Below are positions 53,654 through 64,000 of a DNA stretch of 64,000 bases, one piece after another (within the stretch, counting starts at the first letter, position 1; the number at the start of each line of letters is the position of its first letter). This DNA is from Paracentrotus lividus. Taxonomy: Eukaryota > Echinodermata > Echinoidea > Camarodonta > Echinidae. The DNA lies in contig CALNVZ010003434.1 of assembly GCA_940671915.1 (NCBI GenBank), forward strand, positions 6,935,126-6,999,125, written 5' to 3'. Below the pieces are notes generated by a model. The model was not told the origin of the DNA and did no database searches. It saw only the letters and a program-made list of their open reading frames with translations. The position numbers and the translations under genes were made by a program.

Positions 53654-54176
53654 CACTCTAAAAACTGAAGTGCTAATTTAAGGGTGCTCGTATAGTGACT
53701 GCACCTGAAGTGCTGTTTTAGCACTTACCCTAGTGCTAATTTATCAACAAAAAATGTTCATGGTCGGTTTGGGATTCGAACCGGGTTCACCTAGACATGG
53801 AAAATTATCGCTGACGTTCCCAATAGACCAACGGAGATCTCGCTAACTGGCTTTAATTATGACAGCATAGTAGATGATTATGGCAAATTTGAAGAAAGTT
53901 CATCATGCAACAATATGATCTGCTAGCAACCGTGAGATGTGAATTGGTCTAACGTGCTCGTCAGCGTTTCTCATGCAGGGGACCCAGGTTCGAATCCCAA
54001 CGAAGTCACGCCGTTTTTGCCCATTTTTGTTGAAAGGTTCAGCTCACGTAAAAGTGCTAAAACAGCACTTTGAGTGCAGTTAAACAGCACTTTGAGTGCA
54101 GTCACTATGCAAGCACTTAAAAAGTGCTGGTTTCAGCCCTTGAAGAGCTAAAAACAGCACTTCAGTTTCTAGAGTG
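53654..54176. mobile_element. TA-flanked fold-back MITE with two tRNA-like modules
   Basis: TA|CACTCTAAAAACTGAAGTGC and its mirror GCACTTCAGTTTCTAGAGTG|TA. Subterminal GTGCT/AGCAC motifs repeat in both arms. Each arm holds a tRNA-like module with TTGGTCTA and GGTTCGAATCCC: minus strand 53845-53765, plus strand 53940-54005. These resemble the A and B boxes of polymerase III promoters. Confidence 0.72.
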
Positions 54177-55375
54177 TATATTTCCATTTTTTTAAATGAT
54201 ACATAGATTAAAAAAAAAATAAAAAAAAATCATAATAAAGGGTAGCTGACGCCCCTTAATTCTAAAGTAAAGCAATTACATTGCAGAGTGTCTTATGTGT
54301 AGACTGAGCATTAATATCTCGGCCACATTTTTCTTGCACTCTTTACAAAATGTATCAAAATTCAACTACTAGTAGTTGACAATATATAAACCCCTCAAAA
54401 AAGGTTCTGCAATTCAATTTCGAGCCTTGATATCTTTTTGGTGGCTTTGTAATCATTCTTGATTTTTAGATCATTGGAAAGTTCATTTATTCCCCTTCAC
54501 ATCCATACCCCATTTGTAATGGTTATGTCATCCTTGAATGAACAGCACCCCTGAATAGAGGGCAAAGTCAAAAGTCAAAAGTTGCAAATTGAATGGCTAT
54601 CTCGGCTATTGTTTATCGCTTTTCTTGCAATGTCGGGTGTGTGTGAATGATGTTGAATGGGTTGCTAATGTTTCTGTGATAGAGTTACATGGATGAAAAT
54701 GAGATAATGTGCTGAGGGGAGATTTTTTCCCCCACCGCATTTGTGTACTGCTAAGGTGGAAACAATATTCTGCATGAAACCAAAACTCAATATCAATGTT
54801 ATCACAATTAATGCTAAAACACATTCCATCTTAAAACAAAAGGATAATTCCACTTCAAAATCATTGAAAACAATATTTGTCCTCCAAACAAGGGATTACA
54901 GCAGAAACATGCACACATAATACGAAAATTAAACAAACCAAAAGGAACAAAAACAAAGAAACAAAACCTTTCATTCCAGTTAAGAACACGGTGTGAACAA
55001 TAACAATGCATTCTGCAACTTTTCATTTCTTACTTTGCCCATATTTAGGTGCACTGCACATTCCGTTATTACATAATCAATACAAATGTGTTATCATTGT
55101 AAAGGTGAATAAACAAGCTTGACAATGATATCAAACTTGATGATGATCATACAGTTACTAGAAAGATATAAATGCTTTACTTCACTCGGATGATTTTGTT
55201 TGGAATTCAACATTAGAACATGCTTTGTACATTCAGACAGTTTGTCATTTAGTTTATACTAATCAGGGTTCAATATACATGACAAACAATACAACACATA
55301 CTATGGATGTTCATTACAAAAAATGTAGACATTTAGTCTAGTAGTAATTGTAGTAGTAACATCTGTAGTACTGTA

Positions 55376-55389
55376 GTGGCAGTAGTAGT

Positions 55390-55433
<44 letters not shown>

Positions 55434-55609
55434 CAGCAGTAGTAGTAGTAGTAGTAGTGGTAGCAACAGCAGTAGTAGTAGTAGCAGCAGCAGCTGCAAC
55501 AGCAGTAGTAGCAGTAGTAGCAGCAGTAGCAGCAGTAGTAATAGGAGAAGTAGTAGTAATAGTAGTAGTAGTGGTAGTAGTAGTAGCAGCAGCAGTAGTA
55601 GTAGTAGCA
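55376..55609. repeat. Trinucleotide array (AGT/AGC)n, left part
   Basis: Mixed GTA and GCA triplets, about 230 bp. Long Ala/Val or Leu/Thr/Tyr frames over it are repeat translations. Confidence 0.95.
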
Positions 55610-56583
55610 CATATCAATTCTACTCTATGTAAAATGTAAAGTTAACGTATACCAATGTGCGGCATTATATCGTAATTAAACAAGGCGCGTCCATATCTAA
55701 GAGGTCAGACGCAACGAAGCGACGTTGGAAATACGACTGACAAGCGTAGAAATCTATACAGCTGGCTGCAATAATAAATTAGCTCACAAAAACTCGCTTA
55801 AGAAGACTTCCCTGCAGCTGGATGGTATTATCATCGTTCGGTTCAGCAATCTACTCGTACATGGAGATGAAAGAAATTAATGAACTTTTATCATGTTGTT
55901 AGTTATAGTATTCTCAGACCAGATGGAGGAAATACACATTTGGGCAAGCTTATAAACATTATTGTGATGAAGTTGTAATCAGAATCTTATTTTCACATAG
56001 ATTTGATGTTTCCAAACGATTATTGATATAAGTAGTGATTCTTGTCACCTCTTGCGAAGACGCCGTCCACATGCGATATGCATGTGATATGCGGAAATAT
56101 CGACCCATCGAGTAAAGATTCTATTTGTGATAATGTTGAAAGTGACAGGACTTTTTCTTAACCACTCGAAATGAATTTACCATCTCTGAAAAGGTGAGAA
56201 TTCAAGCTTTTTTAAAAACGGCTTGATCATTAAGCTGTAATATAATTATGCGTTATCCAGGAAGATAATTATGTGCGTATTGAGCTATTTTGAGAGCAAA
56301 ATTGGCCATATTGTACAGGAATTTGATCTGATTAGGATTTCGAATTGACACAGTGACAGGACTTTTTTTCCCATTTGCAGTAAGTTATTTCTATTTTTGA
56401 AAAAAAAAAGACTCTTAGCGTACTTATTCAAGTTGATCATTTCTTTGAAAAGGTAGTTGCTCGCCATAATCAAGAAAACAAAGTGAAAAACTGTGCAAAA
56501 TACCAAAATGTCTATGGCAGCGTTTGATTTGCGTAGAGTGATAGCGCCCTCTTCCTCTTAAGTTTACAACTAGAATTGATATG
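55610..56583. mobile_element. Element inserted into the trinucleotide array
   Basis: CATATCAATTCTA at the left and TAGAATTGATATG at the right are perfect inverted ends of 13 bp, with trinucleotide array on both outer sides. 974 bp, no transposase. GTGACAGGACTTTTT occurs twice inside (about 56142 and 56352). GCA flanks both ends and could be a 3-bp duplication, or just array sequence. Confidence 0.7.
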
Positions 56584-56639
56584 GCAGCAGCAGCAGTAGT
56601 AGTAGTAGTAGCATTAGTAGTTGTAGTAGTAGTAGTAGT

Positions 56640-56703
<64 letters not shown>

Positions 56704-56790
56704 ATAGTAGTAGTAGTAGTAGTAGTGGTGGTAGTAGTAGTAGTGGTAGTAGTAGTAGTAGTAGGCGTAGAAGTAGTAGTAACAGTAGTA
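56584..56790. repeat. Trinucleotide array (AGT/AGC)n, right part
   Basis: Same strand and same triplet mix as 55376-55609, so the two were probably one array before the insertion. Confidence 0.93.
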
Positions 56791-57117
56791 GAAGGCTTAT
56801 TTAGGAGGCCCTATATATTGGTATGATAATATTTTATATAGTTATTTATTTAGTTTTTTTTTTAATCATTGGTTAGTTACTTTTAAATCCTTCGTCAAAT
56901 AGTAGGCTATACGTTTCCCCCTATTTTGAGTATGTTTTTTTTTTCTATTACTGTCAATCATTCTGCTGAGAGCTGATCTCCGGAAAGAGCGGAGGAAGAA
57001 GAAGAAGACGGTGGAAGCCTGCCTCTTGCCTTAGTTTTTGAATTGGAGTTTTACATACACTAGTCTACAGCCTCAGTTAGGTCTTACCGAATACCGGTAT
57101 ACTCACTCTACATCAAT

Positions 57118-57515
57118 AAAGAAGTCTAAATGACGTCTTATTTTTATAATAAACACGTCTAAGAAACATCATAAAGACATCCATATGACATCTTATTTTA
57201 GTAAGAAATACGTCTAAAAGACGTCATAGAAAGTCCAAAAGACGTCATAAAGACGTCTTTTTTGGTAATAAATGTGTCTAACATACGTCATAATGACGTC
57301 CAAAAGACGTCATAAAAGTTCAAAAGACATCATAAAGACGTCCAAAAGACGTCTTTTGTTGGTAATATATATGTCTAAAGGACGTCATAACGATGTCTTT
57401 TTTTTTATCAAAAACACGTAATAATGACGTAAAAATACGTCAAACGCGGGTGCAAATTTACGTCATAAAAATGTCTTTTTCTGACGTCTTTAAGACGTCT
57501 GACGTGTCGTCTTTT
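57118..57515. repeat. GACGTC-rich minisatellite
   Basis: AAAAGACGTCATAAAGACGT units repeat with variants, interrupted by a longer block TGGTAATA-ATGTCTAA that recurs three times or more, giving a higher-order period of about 110 bp. GACGTC is palindromic, so every unit holds short inverted repeats. Confidence 0.85.
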
Positions 57516-59148
57516 GTCACGGGTGTGATATTATTTTTTTCTGACCACTGCTTATTGTTATTAAAACTTGTTTCACTTCAATGAAAAAAACATTGAAACT
57601 TGATCTGAATGAAATTATGATTGAGATTTTATTTAAGCTTGTCTCATGTTCAACATAAAATTCAAACAATTGAACAAAATATACAATATTGACTCATCTT
57701 AATAATAAAAGTCTTCTCGCATCTGATGTCCTCTGTCTAGTCCGCTGTGATGTCCACCGCCACGGCTCGGGGTTGAAAGCTGCTGCGTTGATCCCTCCAG
57801 TTCGTTCTTTTCGCGTCTCGTTGAGCCTCCGCCGTCTTAAGTTGATCTCTCTCGATCCATAGTTGAATTCCCCTTTTACGGACTACCGGCACTAACGTTA
57901 TGCATTGTTGAGTTATTTATATTAACTACTCTCTGCAGGACATCGGTAACAGTTAATTGAAATGAAACAATTGTAAAATAAGTCTTTGAAACAGGAGTAA
58001 ATTAAATAAATAAACGAAGTCAAATCATGCTTCGCCTCCTTCTTCCCGCATGGCTCAAGCTCCTGGTGATACTAACAATACAATTCCCTCTTGTCTATTT
58101 CCGTAAACCCGTCAATCCAAAATGCCTCCCTAGTAATCCACAATATGTACATTTCGCTCTGTTATTAATTTCTATCCTGACAATATCCCCCACCTTAAGA
58201 TATAATTAAGGGATATAGATTATATTCTTAACAAGAAATTTACAGTCACCACTACTTCAATCAGGAATTGCATTCTTTACTTACTTCCTTTCTTTTTGAC
58301 ATACACATACTTCAATCAATTAATCAGAAGTTACTTTATAATAGCTATCTTAACATTCATGAAAAATACGTAGTTTAACATTTTCACGTTTACAAAACAA
58401 TAAGTAAACACACCATGATACATTTTTTCTTCTTGCTTAAATATCACTTTGAAGTGTTTTCAATTTAGATCTCTATTCTCTTTCCTTCCTTTGATAACAT
58501 TCAAGGTATCACTCACATTAACATGAAATACAATCCAGATAACGTTGAAATATTTGTGTATGTTTTAAACATCCAATACTTTTCAGTTTTACATATAGTT
58601 TGTATGAGTATCATTTTATACCAAGATTCCAGTATGTTTTACAATATTTATGATATCATATTATAGTTTTGTGAGTTATAGTTTTCAACGTTCAAATTCT
58701 TAAAACTTACATAATAGCAGTTTTATACTATGGTGCATACGAGTATATTTTTATATATTACACAGTCATTCTCGTTATAGAACTACCAAAGTTTGATGTA
58801 CTTTACAGTATGACACAACCTTATGTTTAAAGATTTGCTGGTTCTTTCTTCTTCTTTTTTTGTCTCCCATTTTAATTTGAAATAACAAAACAAAAGAAAC
58901 GGCATTCAACGTTCTAAAATTCTTTATTTTTCTGACTTTTAAGACTTTTGAAGTTTCTAACAACCAGAATTATTGTCATTAACTTTTTCCATTGTATATA
59001 GACATTTAAAAAAACGACATAAATAATATTTCCTTAAAAAAAAAACCTACTACTAGACTACCCTACCTATCCTATCTTGTAGCTTATAAACTAATTCATA
59101 TACACTGTTTTAATCCCTTATATAAATCCTAATCGAGAATCTTAATCT
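57516..59148. other. No gene recognised; flank of the retrotransposon
   Basis: AT-rich except for a more GC-rich patch at 57715-57900. The 3' LTR of the minus-strand element at 59870-62744 should lie in this direction, but I could not pair any part of it with sequence beyond 62.9 kb. Confidence 0.5.
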
Positions 59149-60060
59149 AACCGCGATCCGCGATTGTCTCGTCCTTGGATTCTTGCGAAATAAATTAAGA
59201 AATGAAAATGAGAAAGATCTCATTAGTCATTTGTCACACATGAATATGAGGTTATAACATGTATCATTCTGTCTTTTATGTTTTTGTTATGTTTACTCGT
59301 GTTTTGTTTAGTCTGAAAATTATTGTTGGCTTTTGTTAACATAAACATTAAATATTTCAGTTTACTCTTTTACATTTGATATTTTACACATTGACAATCA
59401 ATTCAATGGTTTACGATAATCTACTCATAACAGCCGGGCTTGGTTTTGTTGTCGACCCACTTAAACGGACACAAGTCGACAATACTAAAAACATCCTGTG
59501 TTAGGCCCAAAACTCCACCTCATGATCCTTTTTGATTTAGATTAACTTTTTACTTATGTATGATAAAGCAGAGGTTTATGGTCTGTATGAACTTCGAATG
59601 CTCTGCCATACAGAAAGTAATCTAACCGCGACCGCGATTGTCTCGTCCTTGGATTCTTGCGAATAAATAAAAATGAGAAATGAGAAAAGATCTCATTAGT
59701 CATTTGTCACACATAATATGAGGTTATAACATTTATCATTCTGTCATTATGTTTTGTTATGTTACTTCAGTTTGTTTAGTCTGAAATTATTGTTGGCTTT
59801 TGTTAACATAAAAATTAAATTTCAGTTTACTCTTTTACATTTGATATTTTACATTGACAATATCAATGTTTACGATAATCTACTCATGAAATCGGTAGCT
59901 TGGTTTTCTGCCCCCTTAACGGACACAAGTCGAAATCTAAACTCCTGTAGGCCCAAACTCCACCTCATGATCCGTTTGTTAGCTAACTTTTTACTTTGTA
60001 TGTAAAGCAGAGGTTTATGGTCTGTATGAACTTCGAATGCTCTGCCATACAGAAAGTACT
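59149..60060. repeat. Tandem duplication, two ~450-bp units
   Basis: Units 59149-59620 and 59621-60060 both run from a TAACCGCGATCCGCGATTGT-like start to ACTTCGAATGCTCTGCCATA. They differ by small indels. The unit includes the last 50-60 bp of the RNase H reading region plus what follows it. Confidence 0.88.
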
Positions 60061-60514
60061 CAAATTTGTGAAAAGCCCATACAATAGCTAAGCACTCTTT
60101 TTCTACTGTTGAGTATCTCGTTTCCCGGGGCAACAACTTTTTGCTTGCATAAGCAATAGGAAACTCTTCGCCTTCGCTTTCCTGCATGAGTACGGCACCT
60201 AACCCGGTATCAGATGCATCCACCTTCAACATGAACTTCTTGTCGAAGTCTGGTAATTTCAGAACAGGAGGCTTCGCAAGACTTTCCTTAAGCTTAACAA
60301 AAGCTCCTTCCTCCTCAGGACCCCACTTTACCTTCCCTGGGCTACCCTTTCGAGTTAGATTTTTGAGAGGTAGTGCAACATCTGCATAGTTTGGAATATA
60401 GTCTCTATAGTATCCCGTCAACCCCAAGAACGAACGGACCTGTTTCTTGGTCGTTGGTCTAGATGCTTCTGCAACCTTCTTGGTTAACCTATCGCTAGTA
60501 TGGACCGCCCCCTT
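59870..60514 (-). CDS. Retrotransposon pol, RT end and RNase H domain
   Basis: Minus-strand frame continuing the 60495-62744 pol after a frame break. It starts with the RT tail (RSFLGLTGYYRDYIPNYA) and goes into a Ty3/gypsy-type RNase H: KVDASDTGLGAVL (Asp100), the YSTVEKECLAI glutamate (about 141), TDHKPLLY (Asp166) and NQATDFMSR (Asp209), so the four catalytic acidic residues are present. It degrades the RNA strand of the RNA-DNA hybrid during reverse transcription. No integrase follows, which is the unusual point: it already came upstream. Confidence 0.93.
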   Translation of the reverse strand, partial: KGAVHTSDRLTKKVAEASRPTTKKQVRSFLGLTGYYRDYIPNYADVALPLKNLTRKGSPGKVKWGPEEEGAFVKLKESLAKPPVLKLPDFDKKFMLKVDASDTGLGAVLMQESEGEEFPIAYASKKLLPRETRYSTVEKECLAIVWAFHKFEYFLYGRAFEVHTDHKPLLYIQSKKLANKRIMRWSLGLQEFRFRLVSVKGAENQATDFMSRLS

Positions 60515-62744
60515 CACTAACTGTGTGTCCCAGAAAGTTAATTGAGTTAAATCCTAGAGCGCACTTTGAAGGTCTCACCGCTAGGTTTACCTCTCGCAAT
60601 TTGCACAAGACCAGTTTCATTGTCTTGAGATGTTCCTCCCACGTTTCTGTGTGTATGAGTATATCATCTATGTAATTTACGACATTTGGAATACCCTTCA
60701 AAACACGTCTCATCATCCTAGTGAACTGCGCTCCTGCTGTAACTAATCCAAAAGGCATATATTTGAACTGGTACTGACCTACAGGATTGAGGAATGCAGT
60801 CTTAACCTTATCTGATTCTCTCATGGGAATTTGCCAGTATCCCTTCGTAAGATCAAGTTTACTGAAATATTTGCTCTTGGCAAGAGACGCAAATAGATCC
60901 TGCTGATTTGGCATGGGTTCAGGGTCAAACACCGTTATCTTATTAAGTCGCCGAAAGTCTATACAAAACCGATTGGAACCATCCGGTTTCCTCACCATTA
61001 CAATCGGATGCGCATACGGAGAATCCGATGGCTCGATCACACCTAACTTCAGCATCGACTCAACCTCCTTCCTAATTTCACCCTCTACTGCTTGAGGTAC
61101 CCTATACGGAGGAGAGCGAACAGGTTCATCACTCGTCAAATGGATCTTACATTCCGCAATAGAAGTTTTCTTTGGTACGTCTGTGAAAATGTCTTGATAT
61201 TCACACAACAACTTACGAACCTGATCCTGTGATTCCTCATGCAATCTATCATCCACCTGAACATGACTTACAAACTCCTTCTGAACCGAACATGGCATGT
61301 CAGGTGTATCTCCCATACACTCCTCTACTTCCTCTACTTCTACTTCATCTCCATCTTCTACCTCACAAGCACCGACCATGCCGACATCAAAACAGCTAGC
61401 AGCCACCTCATCATCCCTACGAATGAATCGTCTAAGAAGATTAATATGATACGTCTTCTTGACACCTTTGACATCAACAATGTAGTCGTAATCAAACTTA
61501 GTTCCGACAACCTTGAATGGTCCTTGCCATTCAACAAGAAGTTTGTTCTGAACAGTAGGTAACAAGATCAAAACTTCATCTCCAACACTCAACATCCGCT
61601 TCTTAGCTTTCCGGTCATAATAACCCTTGTATCTCTTCGCTGAAGACTTCAAAGTATCTTGCGCTAACTGCCAAGAATCTACCAACCTCTTCCTCAAGTC
61701 AATCAAGTATTCATACTCGCTCTGTAACTCGGCTTTCATGTTCTCATTTGTCCACAACTCTCTCAGAATGTCCATAGGACCTCTCACATGTCTGCCATAG
61801 AGTAGTTCAAACGGAGAGAATCCCAAACTAGAACTAGGGGTTTCTCGCAGAGCAAAGAGCAAAGCAGGTAAGTATCTGTCCCACTGTCGTGGCTCTTCAG
61901 AACAAAGACGCTTTAAGGCTGTCTTCACTACTCCGTTATATCTTTCCACCAATCCATTGCACATCGGATGGTACCTGGAGCTAGTTATCTGCTTCACCGA
62001 CAACAACTGAGACACTTTCCTCATCAAGTCAGACACGAATTGTGTACCTAGGTCTGACATGACCTCACACGGAACACCTACTCTACTGTACACAGTAACT
62101 AACGCTTCGGCAACATCTACAGTCGATATAGATTTCAATGATATTGCTTCCACGTATCTAGTTGCATAGTCTACTATTGTCAAAATATGTGTATGTCCTC
62201 GCGCAGATGGGATAAATGGACCCATCAAATCTATCGCAATACGTTGGAACGGGACTCCAACTAACGGTAACCTACCCAATGTAGCCTTGGGAACTCGGCC
62301 CTTGCAAACTGTTTTCTGACACACCTCACACGATCGGCAAAAGTTAGCAACATCCTCAGACATACCTGGCCAAACAAACTGGGCTTTAACTTTTGACAAC
62401 GTATTGTTAATTCCTAAATGGCCACCAAACAATGAATCATGTGCAATGCGCATAACTTCCGACCTATGTGTCTTTGGAACAACAACTAACTTCGGACCAA
62501 TTCCTACACTTGGGTTTGTCCTATCTCTCTCTTGTCGATATAGACAATTCTTCTCCGACACGAACAAGAATTTCGACTTTGACTCAGTATCACCTACTTT
62601 ATCCCACAACGACGTCAGTGAAGGATCACTATTCTGCTCTCGCAAAAACTCTTCCGACTTCACTTTCACACCAGAATCTTTCACTTTCAAGTCCTTTGTA
62701 GGTTTTGTTTTGGTCTTCTTTTGTGCCCTAGTCTCAACAGCCAT
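60495..62744 (-). CDS. Retrotransposon pol, integrase then reverse transcriptase (Gmr1-like order)
   Basis: Start chosen at MAVETRAQ (62744); the frame is open back to 62918. Residue numbers count from 62918. Integrase first: zinc finger H160, H167, C197, C200; core D230, D289, E325 with exactly 35 residues between the last two; GPF motif at 467-469 (WQGPFKVV). An acidic linker (520-535) follows, then a Ty3/gypsy reverse transcriptase from about 600: KLDLTKGYW (D689), MPFGLVTAGAQF and YIDD at 749-752. Normal Ty3/gypsy order is RT-RNase H-integrase. Integrase in front of RT is the mark of the Gmr1 group known from deuterostomes. No gag or protease was found upstream. The frame runs into RNase H after one base too many in a G run at about 60505. 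Confidence 0.95.
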   Translation of the reverse strand: MAVETRAQKKTKTKPTKDLKVKDSGVKVKSEEFLREQNSDPSLTSLWDKVGDTESKSKFLFVSEKNCLYRQERDRTNPSVGIGPKLVVVPKTHRSEVMRIAHDSLFGGHLGINNTLSKVKAQFVWPGMSEDVANFCRSCEVCQKTVCKGRVPKATLGRLPLVGVPFQRIAIDLMGPFIPSARGHTHILTIVDYATRYVEAISLKSISTVDVAEALVTVYSRVGVPCEVMSDLGTQFVSDLMRKVSQLLSVKQITSSRYHPMCNGLVERYNGVVKTALKRLCSEEPRQWDRYLPALLFALRETPSSSLGFSPFELLYGRHVRGPMDILRELWTNENMKAELQSEYEYLIDLRKRLVDSWQLAQDTLKSSAKRYKGYYDRKAKKRMLSVGDEVLILLPTVQNKLLVEWQGPFKVVGTKFDYDYIVDVKGVKKTYHINLLRRFIRRDDEVAASCFDVGMVGACEVEDGDEVEVEEVEECMGDTPDMPCSVQKEFVSHVQVDDRLHEESQDQVRKLLCEYQDIFTDVPKKTSIAECKIHLTSDEPVRSPPYRVPQAVEGEIRKEVESMLKLGVIEPSDSPYAHPIVMVRKPDGSNRFCIDFRRLNKITVFDPEPMPNQQDLFASLAKSKYFSKLDLTKGYWQIPMRESDKVKTAFLNPVGQYQFKYMPFGLVTAGAQFTRMMRRVLKGIPNVVNYIDDILIHTETWEEHLKTMKLVLCKLREVNLAVRPSKCALGFNSINFLGHTVSEGGGPY

Positions 62745-62918
62745 AGTCTCTTCCACACTTGTACTACTCCCAGTGTCACAGTGGAAGTGATTGTATTCAC
62801 TTATTTTGTTTTGATGGATATAGGAAGGTATGAGTTGTGCCATCGTGTGGTGTGTAGAAATAGAAGAGGTTTTAATTTCTAGTGCGAAAGGGTTTCCACA
62901 ATAATGAGATGTGTGCAC

Positions 62919-64000
62919 GAGGTGTGACCAAGGTTCATCCTTTTGGTGTGAAAGTGGCTGTTTAGAAGAATGAAGTTAGTTTAAATACATTCCTTATTTC
63001 ATTCAGCCCAGGATAAGCTTTGTTTTGAAGGAATTTTTCAGGTGTTATATGCAAATTGAATTTAATTGTGCTTGTTGCACTGGAGAAGTAATAAGAGATT
63101 TTGAACAGACACACCCAGCCTTGTAGAAGAGGAAGGCAGCTTTTTGTCAGGGCCTCTCCAATTTTGAGTTCAGTTAATTTCAACATGAGTTTTTCAACCT
63201 AAGTTATCTGAAGAGTTTTGTTTCAACTTTATTTCAAGGAAAGACCTGCAATTACCATGACGGGCATTTTTATCTTCATTATGACGACTTTTATTAAGCA
63301 TTTCTAAAAAAGCACCAACGGTGAGTTAATTATCTTGAAGTTTGCAAATTATTAAATAAATGTGTATGTATCATTGTGACAATAAAAAAGGTCACGGTTA
63401 TAGCTTTGATTGAGATTTATTAATTAATTATATTAAGTAAATTGTATCTTTGAACTTTGAACAATATCACTCTCAGTCAGAATCTTGGAAGTCTTAAGAT
63501 AGAAGAACTGTGTAAGAATGGATATAAATATAAAATTATTATTAAAGATGAACTGCATTTATTTGTGTGAACCATTTCAGATATATGATAAGTGGTTAGT
63601 TAGTCAAGAACCGCATAGTAGAAATTGTTTATGAAATCTATTTTTAGATGGCACGTAGTCTGGGGCAGGAGACGCACCCCACCCAACTAGGATCCAACAA
63701 CTTTATATCGACGTCGAAGCTACGACACCGTAAACTCTTCAACTGAGAAGTCCAGTTTATACGTCACGTCGTGACTTCAGTGACTCATGCAGTAAAGGAC
63801 TCTCACACTCCCAATCATCTTGAAGCGGTGATGTACTTAGACATTTAATTGAATGAGAGAATGACACAACAGTTGCAACGATTTTGAGCGAGATATTTTG
63901 AAACTACATCAGTACATCTAATTCTGTGGGATTTATATTAGTGTTGTATGCGGTTCAATTAATGACATTTAAAACTTTATATAAAAAAGCAGTTCATTGT
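62919..64000. other. No gene recognised; upstream side of the retrotransposon
   Basis: Gag, protease and 5' LTR would be expected here if the minus-strand element were complete. Nothing gag-like (no CCHC finger) or protease-like (no DTG/DSG in context) could be read, and no repeat of 57.5-59.1 kb was noticed. The element may be 5'-truncated. Confidence 0.5.

Noticed and set aside
53760..54005. Functional tRNA genes
   Set aside because: A- and B-box-like blocks are present, but acceptor stems do not pair convincingly and both modules lie inside a fold-back transposon.
55301..56826. Poly-Ala/Val, poly-Leu and poly-Tyr/Cys frames
   Set aside because: Frames of the trinucleotide arrays in every register, with no flanking coding signal.
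58027..58209. 60-codon Leu-rich frame resembling a signal peptide
   Set aside because: No family, no splice context, and it lies in the retrotransposon flank.
57516..64000. LTR pair flanking the Gmr1-like pol
   Set aside because: Comparing 57.5-59.1 kb with 62.9-64.0 kb by eye gave no matching segment. A computed alignment including sequence beyond the window would decide.

Overview
The window is animal nuclear DNA, AT-rich, intron-rich and full of non-autonomous transposons. The one host gene recognised is AP3D1, the delta subunit of the AP-3 adaptor complex, on the + strand. The protein resembles vertebrate AP3D1 exon by exon (for example [18 protein letters not shown] in the middle and an appendage domain ending at a stop at 48161). 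An LTR retrotransposon with Ty3/gypsy-type domains in integrase-before-RT order (Gmr1-like, a group described from deuterostomes) and the style of the repeats suggest a marine deuterostome, most likely an echinoderm such as a sea urchin. The species is an inference.

Layout. 1-5.8 kb: no exons; ~340-bp repeats in direct and inverted orientation, then two related TA-flanked elements. 5.85-17.33 kb (copy A) and 17.35-31.30 kb (copy B) are the same AP3D1 intron/exon segment twice, separated by 25 N. Copy A is full of small indels that break every exon. Copy B is cleaner and runs on into unique sequence. This looks like two haplotypes placed in tandem by the assembler rather than a real duplication. 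Copy B carries four transposons missing from copy A, and copy A one missing from B. 31.3-48.2 kb: the remaining AP3D1 exons, with an 8.4-kb intron that holds a TTAA-flanked element and an old CR1/L2-like LINE (minus strand). Around five of these exons there are decayed partial duplicates. 48.2-57.5 kb: AP3D1 3' flank, a TTAA element, a fold-back element with tRNA-like modules, a trinucleotide array split by a transposon, and a GACGTC-rich minisatellite. 59.1-62.9 kb: the Gmr1-like pol on the minus strand. The last kilobase has no recognised gene.

The most unusual structure is a set of TA-flanked elements in which a 14-18 bp 'word' sits in the terminal repeats and is repeated inside the element in a fixed order and orientation. 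Two sibling elements (22466-23442 and 23549-24538) share a backbone and the same word layout, yet each uses its own word at every position. A third (18941-19762) has nearly the same layout with an unrelated word, and a fourth (3776-5764) is a looser relative.

Several AP3D1 exons and the retrotransposon have single small frame breaks, mostly in homopolymers or dinucleotide runs. Sequence error is the simplest explanation, so these should not be read as evidence that the gene is dead.
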